The notes under the pieces are model-generated. The model saw only the letters and a program-made list of their open reading frames with translations, had not been told where the DNA came from and ran no database searches. The translations under genes and the position numbers were made by a program. From Acidocella sp. 35-58-6 (GTDB lineage: Bacteria; Pseudomonadota; Alphaproteobacteria; Acetobacterales; Acetobacteraceae): a DNA stretch of 8,237 nt. Positions within the stretch are counted from its first letter, which is position 1. Every line of letters starts with the position of its first letter. The stretch is from positions 1 through 8,237 of the forward strand of contig NCFD01000040.1 of assembly GCA_002281005.1 (NCBI GenBank). Reading direction: 5' to 3'. Of this stretch, positions 6,981 through 8,237 are shown piece by piece.

Positions 6981-7020
6981 TACAATAACTACAACAATCT
7001 TTTAAGAATACTTATTTAAG
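6981..7020. other. Candidate DNA unwinding element
   Basis: 32 of 40 bases are A or T. The first part reads CAA TAA CTA CAA CAA (6983-6997) with a three-base rhythm; the second part contains TTTAAG twice (7001-7006, 7015-7020). It ends 14 bases before the hemE ATG, so it also forms the hemE 5' region. Confidence 0.65.
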
Positions 7021-7034
7021 GGTAGGCCGGGTGT

Positions 7035-8069
7035 ATGAAATTACTTGATGTGTTGAATGGAGAAGCGGTGTGGCCACCGCCGGTGTGGTTGATGCGCCAA
7101 GCTGGGCGGTATTTGCCGGAGTACCGGGACTTACGGGCCGAAGCGGGTGATTTTTTGAAATTATGTATGAACCCGAAGCTTGCGGCGGAAGTGACTTTGC
7201 AGCCGGTGCGGCGGTTTGGGTTTGATGCGGCGATTTTATTTTCTGATATTTTGATTTTGCCGATGGTTTTGGGGCAGGAATTACGCTTTGGTGAGGGTGA
7301 AGGGCCGGTATTGCCGCCAATTACCTCATTGAAGGAGGTTTCGGCTTTAAGTGTGGATGCAGCGGTGGCTGGGTTTGCCCCAATTATTGAGACAGTGCGG
7401 TTAACCCGTGCGGAATTACCGGGTAAAACCGCGCTGATCGGCTTTGCCGGCGGGCCGTTTACCGTGGCTTGTTACATGCTGGATGGTAAAGGCAGTGGCG
7501 GGGATTTTCCTCGGACCAGGATGCTGGCCTATGAAAACCCGGCGCTGGTGGATGCGGTGATTGAGTTGCTGGTGCAGGCAACCATTTTATATTTGCAGGC
7601 GCAGCTTGATGCTGGGGCCAATTGCGTGATGTTGTTTGAGAGTTGGGCGGGGATTTTGCCGTCCCGGTTGTTTAAAAAACTGGTGATTGAACCAAACCGG
7701 CAGATTGTGGCGGCGCTGCGAGCTAAGAATCCGGCGGTGAAGATTATTGGCTTTCCACGCCTGAGCGGGTTGCTGGTGGGTGAGTATGTAAGGGGTACCG
7801 GCGTTGATGCGGTGGGGTTGGATAGTGTGACGGACCCAGCCGCCGCGATTGCCGCCTGCCCGCCTGGGAGTGTGTTCCAGGGCAACCTGGACCCGTTATT
7901 GTTGCGGGTGGGTGGGGCGGCGTTGGACCAGGGGATTAACGATACCCTGGATGGGTTTCGTGGTCAGCGCCATATTTTTAATTTAGGGCATGGGATTACC
8001 CCGGATGTGAAACCGGAGACTGTGGCGCGGTTGATGAATGTGATTCAAGCATCATCTGCTGTTTTATGA
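7035..8069 (+). CDS. hemE: Uroporphyrinogen decarboxylase
   Basis: Removes four carboxyl groups from uroporphyrinogen III to give coproporphyrinogen III in haem synthesis; a soluble TIM-barrel enzyme. The 344 residues are of normal length. Substrate-binding and catalytic motifs are visible: WLMRQAGRYLPEYR at 18-31 (R21, R25), FSDILILP with D71 (human D86), GFAGGPFTVACYM with Y147 (human Y164), FQGNLDP, and FNLGHGITP with H319 (human H339). The ATG lies 12 bases after a weak AAGGG (7018-7022). The 5' region is the AT-rich part of the predicted origin, so its transcription could affect origin opening. hemH follows with an ATGA overlap, giving a hemE-hemH operon. Confidence 0.98.
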   Translation: MKLLDVLNGEAVWPPPVWLMRQAGRYLPEYRDLRAEAGDFLKLCMNPKLAAEVTLQPVRRFGFDAAILFSDILILPMVLGQELRFGEGEGPVLPPITSLKEVSALSVDAAVAGFAPIIETVRLTRAELPGKTALIGFAGGPFTVACYMLDGKGSGGDFPRTRMLAYENPALVDAVIELLVQATILYLQAQLDAGANCVMLFESWAGILPSRLFKKLVIEPNRQIVAALRAKNPAVKIIGFPRLSGLLVGEYVRGTGVDAVGLDSVTDPAAAIAACPPGSVFQGNLDPLLLRVGGAALDQGINDTLDGFRGQRHIFNLGHGITPDVKPETVARLMNVIQASSAVL

Positions 8070-8237
8070 AAACTGCCATTGTTTTGTTTAATCTGGGCGG
8101 GCCGGATGAGCCTGAGGCGATCAAGCCGTTCCGGGTTAATTTATTTTCCGACCCTGCGATTATCCGGGCGCCAATTTTCATCCGGTTTTGGCTGGCGCGG
8201 TTGATTGCGGCCAGTTCATCAAAGGCGGCGGTGGATG
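8066..8237 (+). CDS. hemH: Ferrochelatase, N-terminal part (cut by window edge)
   Basis: Inserts Fe2+ into protoporphyrin IX, the last step of the classical haem pathway. Only the first 57 codons are present. They read MKTAIVLFNLGGPDEPEAIK followed by PFRVNLFSDPAIIRAP, the typical ferrochelatase opening (NLGGPD then NLFSDPAII). The ATG overlaps the hemE stop as ATGA, implying coupled translation. The active-site His and Glu lie beyond the window. Confidence 0.93.
   Translation, partial: MKTAIVLFNLGGPDEPEAIKPFRVNLFSDPAIIRAPIFIRFWLARLIAASSSKAAVD

Larger units (their letters stand above)
6756..7034. other. oriC: Predicted chromosomal replication origin (oriC)
   Basis: A non-coding gap of about 280 bases lies between the dikinase regulator and hemE, the position of oriC in Caulobacter and Rickettsia. 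It is clearly more AT-rich than the flanking genes. It contains four DnaA-box matches (6770-6778, 6925-6933, 6937-6945, 6969-6977; two perfect), an exact IHF consensus at 6897-6909 overlapping a GANTC methylation site at 6896-6900, and a 40-bp stretch that is 80% AT (6981-7020) directly beside the rightmost box. Flanking genes are transcribed outward on both sides. I found no full CtrA site (TTAA-N7-TTAA). Bases 6780-6895 carry no element I recognise beyond a two-mismatch box at 6810-6818. Confidence 0.85.

Noticed and set aside
7002..7019. Two TTAA motifs in the AT-rich origin segment as a CtrA site
   Set aside because: The spacing is ten bases rather than the seven required for TTAA-N7-TTAA.
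7012..7320. 102-residue minus-strand frame over the hemE start
   Set aside because: Antisense shadow of hemE with low-complexity Pro/Ala/Ser composition.
1..8237. CRISPR arrays, tRNA or rRNA genes, transposases, prophage or defence genes
   Set aside because: None could be found; apart from the short repeat pair at the left edge, the window consists of core housekeeping genes.

Overview
This window looks like the chromosomal replication-origin and centromere neighbourhood of an alphaproteobacterium. The evidence is the order pyruvate-phosphate-dikinase regulator / AT-rich gap with DnaA boxes / hemE / hemH, which is the known origin context of Caulobacter and Rickettsia, together with a nearby mnmG-rsmG-parA-parB cluster. 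Protein character and moderately high GC would fit Rhodospirillales or Acetobacterales, but I cannot place it below class with confidence.

Layout from left to right. Bases 1-66 hold two hairpin-forming repeat units facing each other (REP-like). Bases 67-163 hold nothing I recognise. A perfect 20-bp palindrome with a parS-like core (164-183) abuts the parB stop codon. Then follow, all on the minus strand and tightly packed, parB (183-1016, with its true N-terminus apparently separated by a 10-G/C homopolymer frameshift), parA (1078-1878), rsmG (1859-2434) and mnmG (2431-4146). A 157-bp divergent gap carrying a GC-rich hairpin separates mnmG from rpmI-rplT on the plus strand, closed by a strong terminator (4905-4938). 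An EcsC-family gene (4981-5871, plus) converges on a kinase/pyrophosphorylase gene (5895-6755, minus). Bases 6756-7034 are the predicted oriC: two perfect and two one-mismatch DnaA boxes, a perfect IHF-consensus match overlapping a GANTC site, and a 40-bp, 80% AT stretch. Rightward of it hemE (7035-8069) and the start of hemH (8066 to the window edge) overlap by four bases.

How it works together: DnaA (with IHF) would open oriC at 6970-7020; ParB loaded at parS about 6.8 kb away and ParA would segregate the new origins; rsmG and mnmG modify 16S rRNA and tRNA; L35/L20 build the 50S subunit; HemE/HemH act in late haem synthesis. No unknown multi-gene system is visible. The points worth a second look are the parS-like palindrome, the parB homopolymer frameshift, the shortened MnmG, the detailed oriC architecture and the unusual gene order between origin and par locus.
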